Made by a program: the position numbers and the translations under genes | In this document: positions 63,759 through 64,000 of the stretch, one piece after another | Layout: each line of letters begins with the position of its first letter | Numbering within the stretch: the first letter of the stretch is position 1 | From: Aromatoleum buckelii | GTDB taxonomy: Bacteria; Pseudomonadota; Gammaproteobacteria; Burkholderiales; Rhodocyclaceae | NCBI RefSeq assembly: GCF_012910785.2 | Contig: NZ_WTVH02000010.1 | Span: forward strand, 1,550,001 to 1,614,000 | Reading direction: 5' to 3' | DNA: 64,000 nucleotides | The notes under the pieces: model-generated | Told to the model about the DNA's origin: nothing | The model's database searches: none | The model's input: the letters and a program-made list of their open reading frames with translations, nothing else

Positions 63759-63788
63759 ACGAAAACGCCGGGAGGCGCGAGCCCCCCG
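63759..63788 (-). terminator. Rho-independent terminator after the MFS gene
   Basis: On the minus strand GCCGGGGGGC ... CTCCCGGC folds into a stem and is followed by GTTTTCG, 50 bases downstream of the truncated transporter stop. Confidence 0.6.
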
Positions 63789-63837
63789 GCATGAACGACC
63801 CCGCTGAAACCGGCGAAGGACGCGGCCGCGCGCTCCG

Positions 63838-64000
63838 TCAGCGCATGTCGACCGCCGGTTTCAGCTGCGCGACTGCCCGCTTCCTTCGGCCGATCCACGC
63901 AGCCGAGAGTGCGCTCACGAGCCCCGCGAACAGCACGTACGCGCACACCAGCCACGGCTCGCCGCCGCCTTTCTGCAGTAGGTAGGTCGCGATGATCGGC
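63838..64000 (-). CDS. MFS transporter, C-terminal end only
   Basis: The last 54 codons are visible; the gene runs out of the window. IIATYLLQKGGGEPWLVCAY followed by VLFAGLVSALSAAWIGRR gives the final membrane helix and basic tail of a major facilitator transporter, most like the metabolite:H+ symporter group. Substrate unknown. Confidence 0.6.
   Translation of the reverse strand, partial: PIIATYLLQKGGGEPWLVCAYVLFAGLVSALSAAWIGRRKRAVAQLKPAVDMR

Overview
The window is a GC-rich chromosomal segment, about 65% GC by eye, from a betaproteobacterium. Gene content and protein style point to the Azoarcus/Aromatoleum/Thauera group (Rhodocyclales), but this is a judgement from reading, not a database match. 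No rRNA, tRNA or CRISPR array was recognised.

Region 1 (1-25 kb) is ordinary core genome. It opens with the end of a polysaccharide flippase gene and a pyruvyl-transferase-like gene. Then come galU, ligA, zipA and smc on the minus strand, and dapC, dapD, pilU-like, dapE, prmB and a single-domain response regulator on the plus strand. A glutathione peroxidase gene precedes a complete ISC iron-sulfur operon (iscR, a second cysteine desulfurase, iscS, iscU, iscA, hscB, hscA, fdx, iscX), followed by cysE, trmJ and suhB.

Region 2 (25.2-27.2 kb) is a scar. It holds a remnant of a SulP anion transporter (its STAS end) and a tyrosine-recombinase-like gene with substituted catalytic residues.

Region 3 (27.2-41.8 kb) is a respiratory accessory island. 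A nine-gene minus-strand operon encodes a membrane-anchored molybdoenzyme in the order Fe-S subunit, NrfD-type anchor, catalytic subunit, TorD-like chaperone, followed by four less familiar proteins (DUF309-like, HisA/HisF-like, rhodanese-like without a catalytic Cys, multi-cluster ferredoxin) and one unknown. Divergent to it are a periplasmic PhnD-like protein, a histidine kinase and a sigma54-dependent response regulator. The shared intergenic region carries a near-consensus sigma54 promoter facing the molybdoenzyme operon and two GTTAC-N6-GTAAC palindromes. A second sigma54-type promoter precedes an exported multicopper oxidase. The substrate is unknown; tetrathionate, polysulfide, selenate and arsenic oxyanions are all candidates.

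Region 4 (41.9-47.6 kb) looks like a selenium cluster. A PhnD/PhnC/PhnE/PhnE-type ABC transporter, of the kind annotated as putative selenate uptake, lies downstream of a SenB-like selenosugar synthase. A divergent SenA-like selenoneine synthase follows. The selenophosphate synthetase (SenC/SelD) is not in the window.

Region 5 (48-63 kb) looks like a taurine dissimilation regulon: TauXY-like taurine dehydrogenase, a TRAP transporter (TauKLM-like), a Cache-domain secreted protein, ThiS and ThiG, a YeiH/TauZ-type exporter, sulfoacetaldehyde acetyltransferase (xsc), an amino-acid permease and a CobS/CobT-like AAA+/VWA pair without CobN. Three promoters in this region share -35/-10 elements with 17-bp spacing and the same direct-repeat operator, which ties these genes together. 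The window ends in the 3' part of an MFS transporter gene.
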